Source: Subtercola endophyticus
GTDB lineage: Bacteria > Actinomycetota > Actinomycetes > Actinomycetales > Microbacteriaceae
Assembly (NCBI RefSeq): GCF_021044565.1
Contig: NZ_CP087997.1
Coordinates: 3,410,001-3,474,000 of the forward strand
DNA: 64,000 bases
Direction of reading: 5' to 3'
Part shown: positions 8,459-16,860 of the stretch, in pieces
How positions within the stretch are numbered: the stretch's first letter is position 1
Layout: every line of letters starts with the position of its first letter
Position numbers and translations under genes: made by a program
Notes under the pieces: model-generated
What the model saw: only the letters and a program-made list of their open reading frames with translations
Told to the model about the DNA's origin: nothing
Databases searched by the model: none

Positions 8459-9157
8459 TTACGCGAACTGCGGGTACAGCGCCTCGATCGGTGCGGCGAG
8501 CCCGCGCTTCACATCGGTCGAGATCTGGTCGGCCAGCACCTCGAGCTCTCCCGCCTCAAGTCCGTCGTACGCCGCCGAGACGATGTCGGCCGGGTCGCTC
8601 TTCGCGGCGTCGATGCCGGCCGTCATGGGGGTGTCGGCGTAGCCGAGGTGCAGCCCGGTGACCTGCGTGCCCTGCGGCGCGAGCTCGATGCGCAGCGAGT
8701 TCGTCGCCGACCAGAACGCCGCCTTCGAGGCGCTGTAGGCGCCGGCCAGGCCGATCCAGCTGAGCACGGAGTGCACGTCGACGAACGCCCCGCCGCCGTT
8801 GGCGCCGACCACAGGAGCGAACCCGCGCGCGACGTTCAGCGCGCCGAAGAAGTTGGTCTCCATGATGCGCCGGATCTCGCTCATCTCGCCCGTGGCGATG
8901 GGCGCGTTGCCCGAGACGCCGGCGTTGTTGATGACGATCGTGGTGTCAGCGGCCGCGGCTGCTGCGGCGGCGACGGATGCCTCGTCGGTCACATCGAGCG
9001 CCAGCGCAACGACGCGCTCGTCACCCCAGTCGCGCGGCGAACGGGCGGTGGCATACACCTTGACCGCTCCGCGGGCGAGGGCCTGGGTGACGAACTGGAT
9101 GCCCAGGCCTCCGTTCGCTCCGGTGACGAGAACGGTTGCGCCTGCGAGTGATGTCAT
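8459..9157 (-). CDS. SDR-family oxidoreductase
   Basis: A 232-residue classical short-chain dehydrogenase. The NAD(P)-binding motif TGANGGLG is at about residues 12-19, INNAGVSG follows strand 4, and the catalytic serine region is VDVHSVLSWIGLAGAYSASKAAF, with the YxxxK pair present. An arginine in TARSP after strand 2 suggests NADP preference. The ATG was chosen because CAGGAG stands six bases upstream. Substrate is unknown. It is read away from a MarR gene, with a small zinc-ribbon gene between, and a palindrome lies in the divergent promoter region, so MarR control of this set is plausible. Confidence 0.88.
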   Translation of the reverse strand: MTSLAGATVLVTGANGGLGIQFVTQALARGAVKVYATARSPRDWGDERVVALALDVTDEASVAAAAAAAADTTIVINNAGVSGNAPIATGEMSEIRRIMETNFFGALNVARGFAPVVGANGGGAFVDVHSVLSWIGLAGAYSASKAAFWSATNSLRIELAPQGTQVTGLHLGYADTPMTAGIDAAKSDPADIVSAAYDGLEAGELEVLADQISTDVKRGLAAPIEALYPQFA

Positions 9158-9249
9158 TGGTTGCTCCTGAGTCGTGGGGTGAGGATGTTGCTCACACTCG
9201 ACAACCGTTCCACCTGACTTGGATATTCCCACTCAGGCGGAATTCTGCC

Positions 9250-9486
9250 TCAGGGGCAATAAAGCTGTGTGCGCACGCCCGAACGGTCGACGTCGTGCAG
9301 CGACATCGGCTGCCCGCAGAGCGGACACGCCCCGGCTTGGGCCCGGCGCGCCTTCGACTCGGCGGACTCGGTGTCGATCGGCCCGAGGGGCGGCGGGCCG
9401 AGGTAGGGAAAGAGGCGTTTGTTGAGCCAGTTGCCGACACCCCCGGCCTCTCGTATGGTGACCTTATGCGTTTTGTTCGTGCCCAT
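9250..9486 (-). CDS. Small zinc-ribbon-like protein
   Basis: A 78-residue protein with a basic N-terminal half and a C-terminal half containing CPLCGQPMSLHDVDRSG...LYCP. The CxxC plus a final cysteine and nearby histidine could bind zinc as a small ribbon. The N-terminus reads NKTHKVTIREAGGVGNWLNKRLFPYLGPPPLG, which looks conserved in character rather than random. It is transcribed divergently from the following MarR gene and lies upstream of the SDR gene, possibly in the same transcript. No function can be assigned. Confidence 0.7.
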   Translation of the reverse strand: MGTNKTHKVTIREAGGVGNWLNKRLFPYLGPPPLGPIDTESAESKARRAQAGACPLCGQPMSLHDVDRSGVRTQLYCP

Positions 9487-9490
9487 ATGA

Positions 9491-9502
9491 TTAGTGTACT
9501 AA
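9491..9502. promoter_or_regulatory. Candidate MarR operator in divergent promoter
   Basis: TTAGTGTACTAA is an inverted repeat (TTAGT / ACTAA with a two-base centre) in the 47-bp gap between the divergent zinc-ribbon and marR starts. Its size and place suit an autoregulatory MarR site controlling both directions. Confidence 0.5.
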
Positions 9503-9533
9503 CTAAATGCTTCGACCAGAAGGGTTTGAACAA

Positions 9534-10043
9534 ATGACCGACGCCCAGGCGGCAGCGAACGATGCGACGGCAGCGAACGATGCGACGGCGCCTGCCCCCG
9601 TGGCCGCCGAGCCGAACATCCTCGCGCTCGAGAACCAGGTGTGCTTCGCGCTGGCCATCGCCGCTCGCAACGTGATCTCGCTGTACCGTCCGCTGCTCGA
9701 GCCGCTCGGGCTGACGCATCCGCAGTACCTCGTGATGCTCGCGCTCTGGCAGCAGAGCCCGCGCTCGGTGCGCAACCTCGCCACGGCGCTAAGTCTCGAG
9801 CCGGCGACGCTGTCGCCGCTGCTCAAGCGGCTCGAGGTTGCCGGTTACGTGACTCGTGAGCGCAGCTCGTCAGACGAGCGGATGCTCGACCTCACCCTCA
9901 CGCCCGCCGGAGCCGCCCTGCGCGACACCGCGCTCACCATTCCGCCGCGCGTGGCCTCGGCGCTGAACATGAGCGTGCCCGACCTCGAGCACCTGCGCAC
10001 CGTGCTGCACGGCGTGATCGCCGCGACATCCTCGCCCCTGTAG
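9534..10043 (+). CDS. MarR-family transcriptional regulator
   Basis: A 169-residue winged-helix protein. After a repeated low-complexity N-terminus (AANDATAANDATA), the core reads ALENQVCFALAIAARNVISLYRPLL with LGLTHPQYLVMLALW, then SVRNLATALSLEPATLSPLLKRLE and wing RERSSSDERMLDLTLTPAG. The cysteine in NQVCFAL sits where OhrR-type peroxide sensors carry their reactive cysteine, so organic-peroxide sensing is possible. The start at 9534 is preferred because AGAAGGG lies nine bases upstream; an ATG at 9507 lacks one. Divergent zinc-ribbon and SDR genes are the likely targets. Confidence 0.88.
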   Translation: MTDAQAAANDATAANDATAPAPVAAEPNILALENQVCFALAIAARNVISLYRPLLEPLGLTHPQYLVMLALWQQSPRSVRNLATALSLEPATLSPLLKRLEVAGYVTRERSSSDERMLDLTLTPAGAALRDTALTIPPRVASALNMSVPDLEHLRTVLHGVIAATSSPL

Positions 10044-10107
10044 CCCGCCCCGCTGCCTCCTCCGCCTGACGCTGCCCCTCCGCCTGCGCAACTCTCCCGG
10101 GTTGCAT

Positions 10108-10155
10108 TTTGCGCAGAAGCACCCATGGGCGGCGTCTTAGGTGCTTCTGCGCAAA
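10108..10155. repeat. 48-bp palindromic element, family B copy 1
   Basis: TTTGCGCAGAAGCACC (10108-10123) and GGTGCTTCTGCGCAAA (10140-10155) are perfect inverted copies around a 16-base centre. Both arms and most of the centre recur at 31055-31102. It sits downstream of marR, where it could end transcription, but the conserved loop argues for a dedicated repeat element. Confidence 0.8.
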
Positions 10156-10216
10156 CCCGATAACGATCCAGGCCGGTTGATGGGCGCGGGTTGACTGGCG
10201 GGTCGGGGAGCGAGTA

Positions 10217-10253
10217 TATTCAACTCAGCGGTATAGAACTAAGTAGTTGAATA
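10217..10253 (+). promoter_or_regulatory. ArsR-type operator before the arsR/SRPBCC pair
   Basis: TATTCAACT (10217-10225) and AGTTGAATA (10245-10253) are perfect inverted repeats separated by 19 bases, immediately ahead of GGAGGG (10255-10260) and the regulator start. The place and symmetry fit an ArsR-family operator overlapping the promoter. Confidence 0.65.
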
Positions 10254-10268
10254 CGGAGGGAGCCGAAC

Positions 10269-10859
10269 ATGCCGACCGACCAGTTGAGCCGCACGTTCGC
10301 GGCTCTCGCCGACCCCACTCGGCGCGCCATGCTGTCACGCCTCACTCGGGGCGAGGCGACCGTGGGTCAGCTCGCAGAACCGTTCGACCTCACGTTCGCC
10401 GCCGTCTCGAAGCACCTACGCGTTCTCGAGCACGCCGGGCTCGTCAGTCGCGGCCGCGATGCGCAGTACCGTCCGGCACAACTGGATGCTCGTCCGCTCG
10501 CCGCCGCATCCGGCTGGATCGGCGACTACGCCCAGTTCTGGCACGACAGCTTCGACACCCTGGGCGACTACCTCGGCCGCCTGCAAGGCTCCCCTGCTCC
10601 GGGCGAGGCGCCCGCCGCGCACGCCGTTCCGGCAGCGCTGGTCCCAGCTGCGCCAGCTGCGCCAGCTGTCCGAGCTGCGCCGACCTCCGCGCCCGCCCTT
10701 CTCGCTCCCGCCGCGCCAGCCCCGCCCCCCGCCGCGCCAACCACTTCCGCCACCCCGACCGCGCCAACCACCCCAGCCACCCGCGCCACCCGCGCCACCC
10801 CCGCCACCCCTTCGACCACCCCCACCAGCCGCACCCACCCCAGAGGAGACCACTCATGA
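10269..10859 (+). CDS. ArsR-family regulator with low-complexity tail
   Basis: A 196-residue protein. Residues 1-90 are a standard ArsR winged helix: FAALADPTRRAMLSRLTRGE, VGQLAEPFDLTFAAVSKHLR, VLEHAGLVSRGRDAQYR. No metal-binding cysteine pair is seen, as in the subgroup paired with SRPBCC proteins. From about residue 105 the chain is an Ala/Pro/Thr-rich tail of nearly 90 residues with PAAPA and TPATRAT repeats, absent from usual members of about 110 residues. Its stop overlaps the SRPBCC start (ATGA), so the two are translationally coupled. An inverted-repeat operator lies just upstream. Confidence 0.88.
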   Translation: MPTDQLSRTFAALADPTRRAMLSRLTRGEATVGQLAEPFDLTFAAVSKHLRVLEHAGLVSRGRDAQYRPAQLDARPLAAASGWIGDYAQFWHDSFDTLGDYLGRLQGSPAPGEAPAAHAVPAALVPAAPAAPAVRAAPTSAPALLAPAAPAPPPAAPTTSATPTAPTTPATRATRATPATPSTTPTSRTHPRGDHS

Positions 10860-11296
10860 CCGCCGGAATCACCATCACCCGCACCTTCGCCGCTCCGCGC
10901 GACCTCGTCTACGCCATGTGGACCACCCCCGAGCACTTCTCCGTGTGGTTCGGCACCGATGCCGTGGAGATCCCGCTCGACTCCGTGGCCATGAACGTCG
11001 AGGTGGGCGGCGACTGGAAGGCCACCATGCACCTGCCCGACGGAAACCAGATCAACTGGGTCGGAGAGTACCTCGAGGTCGATCCGCCCGCGCGCCTCGC
11101 CTTCACCATGACCGACGACCCGTCGAACCCGGCCCGTGAGCCCGTCACTGTGACCCTCGTGGAGGTCGACGGCGGCACCGAGATGACCATGACGCAGAGC
11201 GGCGGCAACATCACCGAAGAGCAGTACGCCCAGACCATCGTGGGCTACAACGCCTTCTTCGACGTCATGCAAAAGCTGCTCGCTGCGCAGGTTTAG
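10856..11296 (+). CDS. SRPBCC (AHSA1-like) domain protein
   Basis: A 146-residue START/Bet v1-fold protein. It begins ITITRTFAAPRDLVYAMWTTPEHFSVWFG, the typical AHSA1 opening, and contains DGNQINWVGEYLEVDPPARLAFT and GGTEMTMTQSGGN further on. Such proteins bind hydrophobic ligands in a deep cavity. Many, like this one, are encoded directly after an ArsR regulator, where they may act on or sense the inducing ligand. GAGGAG precedes the ATG. Its stop codon overlaps the stop of the convergent DksA-like gene by four bases. Confidence 0.88.
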   Translation: MTAGITITRTFAAPRDLVYAMWTTPEHFSVWFGTDAVEIPLDSVAMNVEVGGDWKATMHLPDGNQINWVGEYLEVDPPARLAFTMTDDPSNPAREPVTVTLVEVDGGTEMTMTQSGGNITEEQYAQTIVGYNAFFDVMQKLLAAQV

Positions 11297-11661
11297 GTCT
11301 GGCGGGCGCAGGTGATGCAGAGCTCGGCTGCGGGCAGGGCATCCAATCTGTCGGGGGCGATCGGCTGACCGCACCGGATGCACGTGCCGAACGTTCCCGC
11401 AGCGACGCGCTCGAGGGCGCCCTCCACGGATGCCGCACGAGCCTCCAGCTCGGTGCTCAGCCCGCTGATTCGCGACCACTCCGATGACAGCGTCGGACCC
11501 TCCGGGTCGTGCTCGTCGTCGGCATCCGACCCGCTTCGGGCTGCGCGCACGTCGTCGAGCGACCCGGCCATTCGCGCTGCCGCAGCCGTGATCTCGGTGC
11601 GCTGCCGGTGTAGTGCTCGTTCGAGTGCGGCGAGCTGGGCATCCGTGAGTCGTTCGGCCAT
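11293..11661 (-). CDS. DksA/TraR C4-type zinc-finger protein
   Basis: A 122-residue protein with an N-terminal helical hairpin (LTDAQLAALERALHRQRTEI... and WSRISGLSTELEARAASVEGAL) and a C-terminal finger CIRCGQPIAPDRLDALPAAELCITC. All four zinc-binding cysteines are present. DksA/TraR proteins bind RNA polymerase in the secondary channel and modulate initiation. Actinobacterial versions are less studied, and the acidic tip here (DADDEHDPEG) should be compared with DksA. The Met at 11661 is preferred, because further upstream the frame runs into a 7-bp tandem repeat. Confidence 0.8.
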   Translation of the reverse strand: MAERLTDAQLAALERALHRQRTEITAAAARMAGSLDDVRAARSGSDADDEHDPEGPTLSSEWSRISGLSTELEARAASVEGALERVAAGTFGTCIRCGQPIAPDRLDALPAAELCITCARQT

Positions 11662-11679
11662 GACCCCGGTAATGCTACG

Positions 11680-11725
11680 CCCGTGCCCCGTGCCCCGTGC
11701 CCCGTGCCCCGTGCCCCGTGCCCCG
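11680..11725. repeat. 7-bp tandem repeat (CCGTGCC, about six copies)
   Basis: CCGTGCC is repeated head-to-tail with almost no variation just upstream of the DksA-like start, between it and the HAD gene. A 7-bp unit would shift frame or promoter spacing when copy number changes. Confidence 0.85.
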
Positions 11726-11787
11726 CCCGCCGCCACCGACGCGCTGGCATGGAGCGAGCGCCTGTTCAAGGCGCCCGCCGCCACCGC

Positions 11788-12567
11788 CTACGAGGCGGCC
11801 GCAGCCGCCTGCAGCTCGGGGATGAGCTTCTCGAGGTACGCCGCCGTGTCGTGCCAGCCTTCGACCGCGACGCACTCCACGCCCAGCACCTTGACCGGAT
11901 AGTCGTTGCCGTCGGGGTCGAGTCGATCGCCCACGAAGATCATGTCGTCGAGTGAAATGCCGGTCAGGTCGGCCAGCTTCTTCATGCCGTAGGCCTTGTC
12001 GATGCCCTGCCGAGTGATGTCGACCGACGTCGACCCGCCCGAGCGCACCTCGAGGTCGGGCAGCTCGGCCTGAGCCGCCTCGCGCAGGGTGTTCTTCTTG
12101 ACCCCGGTCGGATCCCACGCCGTCTTATCGGCCACCGGCGCCTGCTGGCCGAGGGCCGAGAACGTGATCTGCGAGCCGCGGTCTTCGAGGATCGGGCCCC
12201 AGGTCTTGGTCTCCCAGTAGCCGAGCTCGCGGGCGACGCGCTCGACCACCTCGAGGGCGCGAGACTTTTCGTCGTCGGTGAGGTTCTGGGCGTAGATCTG
12301 ATTCCACGCGCCGTCTTCGTAGCGGTAGTACTGAGTGCCGCACGTCGGCATGAGATGCAGTCGCTCGAGGGCTTCGTCGCTGGCGCCTTGCAGGTTGTCG
12401 ATGACCTGCATTTCGAACTGGGCGATCTGGCCGCCTGAGATCACGCACACCTCGACGACGCCGAGCAGTCGTACGAGGATTTCGGCCATTGCGGGGTCGA
12501 GTGGCGATTTCGACGGAGCGAGGGTGTCATCGAGGTCGAAGGCAACCAGCCGGGGGAGGGTCGTCAC
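11788..12567 (-). CDS. HAD-IIB hydrolase, phosphomannomutase-like
   Basis: A 259-residue HAD-superfamily protein. The catalytic loop FDLDDTLAPSKSPLD is at residues 9-23 with both aspartates. Motif II is VCVISGGQ, the lysine region is IDKAYGMKKLA, and motif III/IV is MIFVGDRLDPDGNDYP. The cap and layout resemble the type IIB group that includes eukaryotic-type phosphomannomutases, so a sugar-phosphate substrate is likely. Actual mutase activity would need a bisphosphate-activated mechanism and is unproven. It lies alone, upstream of the DksA-like gene on the same strand. Confidence 0.8.
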   Translation of the reverse strand: MTTLPRLVAFDLDDTLAPSKSPLDPAMAEILVRLLGVVEVCVISGGQIAQFEMQVIDNLQGASDEALERLHLMPTCGTQYYRYEDGAWNQIYAQNLTDDEKSRALEVVERVARELGYWETKTWGPILEDRGSQITFSALGQQAPVADKTAWDPTGVKKNTLREAAQAELPDLEVRSGGSTSVDITRQGIDKAYGMKKLADLTGISLDDMIFVGDRLDPDGNDYPVKVLGVECVAVEGWHDTAAYLEKLIPELQAAAAAS

Positions 12568-12684
12568 GAATGTGTCCTGTCGTGTTCATTCTGGCGCCGC
12601 TCATCTTCGCGGCGCGGTCGTCGCGGTTTCGTACCAGGGTATTCGACCTCGCCCTCCAGCGCGATTCGACGGGCGGGGCGGGGG

Positions 12685-14697
12685 TCAGGCCTGCACGAGA
12701 TCGTCGACGAGCAGGGCACGTACCGTGCCGACCGCCGCCAACGCTGCGGCCGTTCCTCTCGGCGCCGCCTCGCCCGAGACGGGATCGGCACGCGGAGTGC
12801 TGGCGAGGGCCCGGCGCGCCTCGCCCACCGCGCGGGCGAGCGCTCTGAGCCGGGCTCGGGCGACCGGATGCCCGCCCTCCGCCATGAGCGCAACGAAGCC
12901 CGATACCAGCGGCTCCAGCCCCGCCACCGCGTCGATGAGGTCCGCCTGGTGCGTGCCGTGCGTAACCCGCGAGCTGCGAGGGCTCACACCGATGCCGCCG
13001 CCGGTTCCCTCGACGGTGCCGCCAACAAGGCCCATGCCCCCGCCGCCCTCGGAACCCCGCCGCCTGCCGGGCAGGCCCGCAACGAACCGCCGGTGCACGC
13101 GCACGACGCGGGCGACCTGCTCCAGGCGCTCGAGTTCGGCCGAGAAACGCTCCAGCGCGGCGGAGCGTTCCGCGGGTTCGCTGCGCGGGTGAACGACCGT
13201 CGAGAGTTCGGAGAGGGCATCCGCGAGCCGTCGCCTGACGACGGCCTCCGTGCGAACGGGCAGCACGAACCACGACGCGAGCACCCCGCAGAGGGCGCCC
13301 ACGACGATGGCCACCACGCGCTCGCCGAGCGTCACCCCGGTCGTGAGCGCCGTGACGCCCGCCGTGACGCCCGCTGCGGCGCCGGTCGCCCCCTGCACCA
13401 GTGTCAGGATCACCGTGACCGCCGCCGCCCAGAACGCGTAGTTCACGTCGCGCAGCCACAGTCCGAAAAAGAGCATCGTGAAGACCGCGAGCGTGATCAG
13501 GGTGCCGTCGGCGTGGCTGAAATCGGTGTTCGAGGCCGTGATGCTCTCGGTCAGCGCGACGGCAGCTACGGTTCCGGCGATCGCTCCGGCGACCCGCAGG
13601 ATGCTCTTGTACACAACATCGCCGCGCCCGCGATTGCCCGCGCACACGATGAACGCCGTGAGCACCACCCACCCCCAGTGATCGGGAAACACCAGAATCC
13701 CCACCACGAACGCCGCCGTGAGCGCGACCGCTAGTTGCACGGCCATGCGTGTGCTCGCAGGCATCCTGTTGCTCGCGGGCGTGCTGTTGCTCGCCGGCGT
13801 GCGCCGGGGTTCGGATGCCCGGCCGCCGCCCCCAGCGCCCGGCGCCGTCGAGCGGCCCGCGCCGGCTGCCGCGTTCGTCGAGCGCCCACCGCCCTCGGCC
13901 GCCGCGGGAGTGGCCCGGGGTGTCGTGCGCGCGTCGCGTGGCTCGGGGCTGGTCGTCGCTGCTCCGGAGCCTGCCGCCGCGTCCTCGCCCACGCCGCGCG
14001 CAGCGGGGTCGGTGTCCTCCGCGTCGGATACACCCTCCCGGCCTCCGCCCGCGCCGCGCTGCGCGGCCGCATCGAGCACGTCGTCGGGCATACCGTCGGC
14101 ACGGGCATCCAGCCGCACCGCGGCATCGGCGTCGGGCCGGGGCAGCAGGCCGGTGAGCCGCGCCAGCGCTTGAGCGATCTCCACCCAGCCCACCGCGACG
14201 ACCGCCGCCACGACTCCGGCGGCCAGCGCCAGCCACGGAGACAGCGTGCTCGGAAGCCGCACCGGCACCACAAGCACCGCCATCAGCGGCAACGACACGA
14301 CCGATCCGAGGCGAGATGCGACGGGCCCGTACCGCCGCACCCACACGGACAGCGACAGCACCACCACAAAGACGGCGGCCCCGACCGGAAACGCCGAGCG
14401 AAAGAGCCACGCCACCCCCGTCGCGGCGACCGAGATGAGCGGGATGCTCGCGAACCGCAGCACGCGCACACGCCGGCGCGCCTGCGCGGAGAGGCCCCGG
14501 GCGGGCCTGCTGTCGCTGCGAGAGAAGGTGATGGCGAGCACCGCGGCGAGCACGGCGGGCGTGACGCCGATGCCGAGCGGGATCCCGCCGACCCAGAGCG
14601 TGAGGAAACTCGCCACAACGGCCGCCATCGTCACCGCGGCCCGGCGCAACAGCAGCAGCCGCGGATCGAACGACATTCGGCTCCGCACCCCGCTCAC
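12685..14697 (-). CDS. FUSC-family membrane protein
   Basis: A 670-residue inner-membrane protein organised like FUSC/aromatic-acid-exporter proteins. There are about six TM helices in residues 20-190, then a low-complexity cytoplasmic linker (about 195-330) rich in Ala/Gly/Arg with TPASN repeats. A second TM bundle covers about 335-500 (AVQLAVALTAAFVVGILVFPDHWGWVVLTAFIV is typical of FUSC), followed by a helical cytoplasmic tail with a Gly-rich insert. Relatives are linked to efflux of aromatic acids or fusaric acid. The substrate here is unknown. It has no close operon partner. Confidence 0.8.
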   Translation of the reverse strand: MSGVRSRMSFDPRLLLLRRAAVTMAAVVASFLTLWVGGIPLGIGVTPAVLAAVLAITFSRSDSRPARGLSAQARRRVRVLRFASIPLISVAATGVAWLFRSAFPVGAAVFVVVLSLSVWVRRYGPVASRLGSVVSLPLMAVLVVPVRLPSTLSPWLALAAGVVAAVVAVGWVEIAQALARLTGLLPRPDADAAVRLDARADGMPDDVLDAAAQRGAGGGREGVSDAEDTDPAARGVGEDAAAGSGAATTSPEPRDARTTPRATPAAAEGGGRSTNAAAGAGRSTAPGAGGGGRASEPRRTPASNSTPASNRMPASTRMAVQLAVALTAAFVVGILVFPDHWGWVVLTAFIVCAGNRGRGDVVYKSILRVAGAIAGTVAAVALTESITASNTDFSHADGTLITLAVFTMLFFGLWLRDVNYAFWAAAVTVILTLVQGATGAAAGVTAGVTALTTGVTLGERVVAIVVGALCGVLASWFVLPVRTEAVVRRRLADALSELSTVVHPRSEPAERSAALERFSAELERLEQVARVVRVHRRFVAGLPGRRRGSEGGGGMGLVGGTVEGTGGGIGVSPRSSRVTHGTHQADLIDAVAGLEPLVSGFVALMAEGGHPVARARLRALARAVGEARRALASTPRADPVSGEAAPRGTAAALAAVGTVRALLVDDLVQA

Positions 14698-15235
14698 GAC
14701 GGGAATCTTACGCCGCTACCCGCCTGCGGGTACTGCACGTGTTCGGCTCAGGCCGCATTCCCCGCCCCCGCCCCCGCGCCCGCGCCCGCCCCGCCACCTA
14801 CCGCCCTACCGCCATCGAGCGTTTTCTCGATGCAAGAGCCGCCCGGGTGCCGTCTCGCGCACTTTGGAGCACACCGCGCGCACTTCGGATCAACCGCGCG
14901 CGCTCGAGCAGGCGCGCATGCGCCGAACTGCGCGCACCCCTCTCGCTCACGGATTCGGCCGACCCTCTTCCGACCCTCTTCCGACCTGCTGCCGGGCGGA
15001 CCCCCTGCCGAGCCGTGTACTCAGTCGCCCGCTTCCGGGCCGACTACCGAGCCGCGCACAGGGCTGAACCGCTACCGAACCGCTACCGAACCGCTACCGG
15101 GCCGAGCCACCACCGGGCCGGTACCGGGCCGAGACGCCTGCGGGGCCGACCCGCTACGACCCGCGCCCGGGGTCGATCGCTACCGAACCGAGTTCGGGCT
15201 GACCAGCTACCGGGCCGCGCAAGAGGCCGACCCGC
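14698..15235. other. Gene-free GC-rich spacer with short repeats
   Basis: About 540 bases without a credible gene between the FUSC start and the AlkC-like gene end. It holds short imperfect repeats: an 11-base unit CGAACCGCTAC near 15067-15100 in about three copies, then CCGGGCCG(A/G) variants, and CCGCGCGCACTT pairs near 14875-14900. Open frames across it are compositionally biased and not conserved in character. Confidence 0.6.
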
Positions 15236-16801
15236 TCAATCGGCGAGTAGCACGAACGGAACGCGACCCGACGCGACCCCGTTCACCTGAACCTCGAGGG
15301 CGTGCTCGCCGGGGTGGTACACGCGCGTGGTGATGCGTCTGAACGAGTGGCGGCGCGCATAGCTGACCCGCTCGCCGGGGGCGAGCGTGGTGGTGGCGAG
15401 CTTGAAGACCTTTGCGGTCTGGGTTCCGTTGGCCTTGCGGTGCTGCACGATGTAGTCGATCACCAGGGTCGCGGGCGTGGCCGTGGTGTTCTCGAGGGTG
15501 ACCGAGAACGGCAGCTCGCCCCCGATGGCGACCTCGGCGACGCCAACCCGCGCGGGCTCAGCGGTGCCGCCACCCGCGATGTCGTGTGATGCCCCTTCCG
15601 CTGCGGTCCGACTCGCTGCGGCCCGACTCGCCACCGCTCCTCCCGCCGCGCCGCCATCCGCACCCGCGCCGTCGATGCCCGCGCCGGCACCTGCGCCGTC
15701 GACCACCGCGCCGGCACCTGCGCCGTCGACCACCGCGCCGGCACCTGCGCCGTCGACCACCACGCCGAGCACCGGCCCCACCACCGTGACACCGTGCTGT
15801 GGATCGAAACCGAACAGGGCGAGCGTCGGCCCGTGCCCCTTCTTCACGAGGGAACGCAGCCCGTGCCGAACCACCCGGGCCGTGTTCTCGTCGGGAGCGA
15901 GCATCCACTCGGCCGCGACCTGCGCCGCAAGGTCGGGGCTCTGCCGGCTGAGATCGTTGAGGTGGTTGGCGACCGAGCGGCGCACGTAGTCGCTCTCATC
16001 GCGGTACATGGCAGAAATGATCGGCACGGTCGCGTATGGGTCGGCGAGCAACGCGGGCACCCTCTTCGCCCACGGCAGGAACGACCGCGTACCTTCGCTG
16101 GCCAGCCGCCGCACGTGCGGGTCGGGGCTCGTCACCCAGCTCTGGATGATCGGCAGCGCCCGCGCCAGATCGGCCTGCAGCAGCGGGCGAATCGCGAACT
16201 CCGCCGTGAGCCGAGGTGTCAGCGCCGCCAGCAGCTCGAGCGCCGCGTCGAAGTCGCGGTCGGCGGCCAGCGGCGACCCGTCGCCCGCCGTGGAGCCCTT
16301 GGCGTCGATGCGTGCCGCGCGGATTGGCCCGGCGACGGCCGCGTTACCCGTGGAGCCCTGGTTGCCGGTGCGTGCCGCGCGGATTGGCCCGGCGACGGCC
16401 GCGTTACCCGTGGAGCCCTGGTTGCCGGTGCGTGCTGCGCGCGAAGGCCCATGACCGGCCGCGCCGGGGGCCCCGCTCGCGGCAGGCGCCCGGCTTTCGA
16501 GCGTGCGGGCGGTCACGGCCTCGGTGATGGGCCAGATCATCCACCCCGTGAATCGCGCGTCACCCATCGCCCCGCGCACCACGGCGTCGAACTCGGCCGC
16601 CGACCCCGGAACGTCGGCGAGCAGCGCGTCTTTCAGCAGGTCGCTGCGCTCGCGCAGGGCGAGCGGGGTCGGCGCATCGGCCGCGAGTGCCGGGCGGCAT
16701 GACTCCAACGCGGCGAATGGATGCCCGGGGCGAACCCCGTCGAGCACGTCGATGAGTCGCGAGAGCACGTCGGGCCCGAGGAGTTCGTCAGCGGTTGGCA
16801 C
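15236..16801 (-). CDS. AlkC-like DNA alkylation repair protein with repeat expansions
   Basis: A 521-residue protein with a HEAT-like helical DNA glycosylase body (SWVTSPDPHVRRLASEGTRSF, DESDYVRRSVANHLNDLSRQ, ENTARVVRHGLRSLVKKG). The C-terminal Ig-like domain (FSVTLENTTATPATLVIDYI... to VNGVASGRVPFVL) marks the AlkC branch rather than AlkD. AlkC proteins remove 3-methyladenine and related lesions. Two insertions disturb the fold: 20-residue repeats (AARTGNQGSTGNAAVAGPIR, two copies plus a partial) near residues 120-170, and four 9-residue units (VVDGAGAGA) near 345-380. Both are exact in-frame DNA repeats. GTG start with CAGGAT upstream. Activity is likely but untested. Confidence 0.82.
   Translation of the reverse strand: MPTADELLGPDVLSRLIDVLDGVRPGHPFAALESCRPALAADAPTPLALRERSDLLKDALLADVPGSAAEFDAVVRGAMGDARFTGWMIWPITEAVTARTLESRAPAASGAPGAAGHGPSRAARTGNQGSTGNAAVAGPIRAARTGNQGSTGNAAVAGPIRAARIDAKGSTAGDGSPLAADRDFDAALELLAALTPRLTAEFAIRPLLQADLARALPIIQSWVTSPDPHVRRLASEGTRSFLPWAKRVPALLADPYATVPIISAMYRDESDYVRRSVANHLNDLSRQSPDLAAQVAAEWMLAPDENTARVVRHGLRSLVKKGHGPTLALFGFDPQHGVTVVGPVLGVVVDGAGAGAVVDGAGAGAVVDGAGAGAGIDGAGADGGAAGGAVASRAAASRTAAEGASHDIAGGGTAEPARVGVAEVAIGGELPFSVTLENTTATPATLVIDYIVQHRKANGTQTAKVFKLATTTLAPGERVSYARRHSFRRITTRVYHPGEHALEVQVNGVASGRVPFVLLAD
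15666..15773. repeat. 27-bp in-frame minisatellite in the alkC-like gene
   Basis: Unit GCGCCGTCGACCACCGCGCC... starts at 15666, 15693, 15720 and 15747, exactly 27 bases apart. It encodes the 9-residue VVDGAGAGA repeats between the helical body and the Ig-like domain. Confidence 0.9.
16289..16440. repeat. 60-bp in-frame minisatellite in the alkC-like gene
   Basis: Two virtually identical 60-bp units (16321-16380 and 16381-16440) follow a partial unit ending at 16320. They encode the 20-residue AARTGNQGSTGNAAVAGPIR repeats. Near-identity suggests a very recent duplication. Confidence 0.92.
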
Positions 16802-16860
16802 CCACCCATCCTGCCGCGCACCCCCGACACTCGCTCGCGGAACGCGCCCGTTCGCTCCTC

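Noticed and set aside
13735..15333. A 532-residue open frame antisense to the FUSC gene and running into the spacer
   Set aside because: Low-complexity Arg/Pro/His translation with no domain; the opposite strand is a clear membrane protein.
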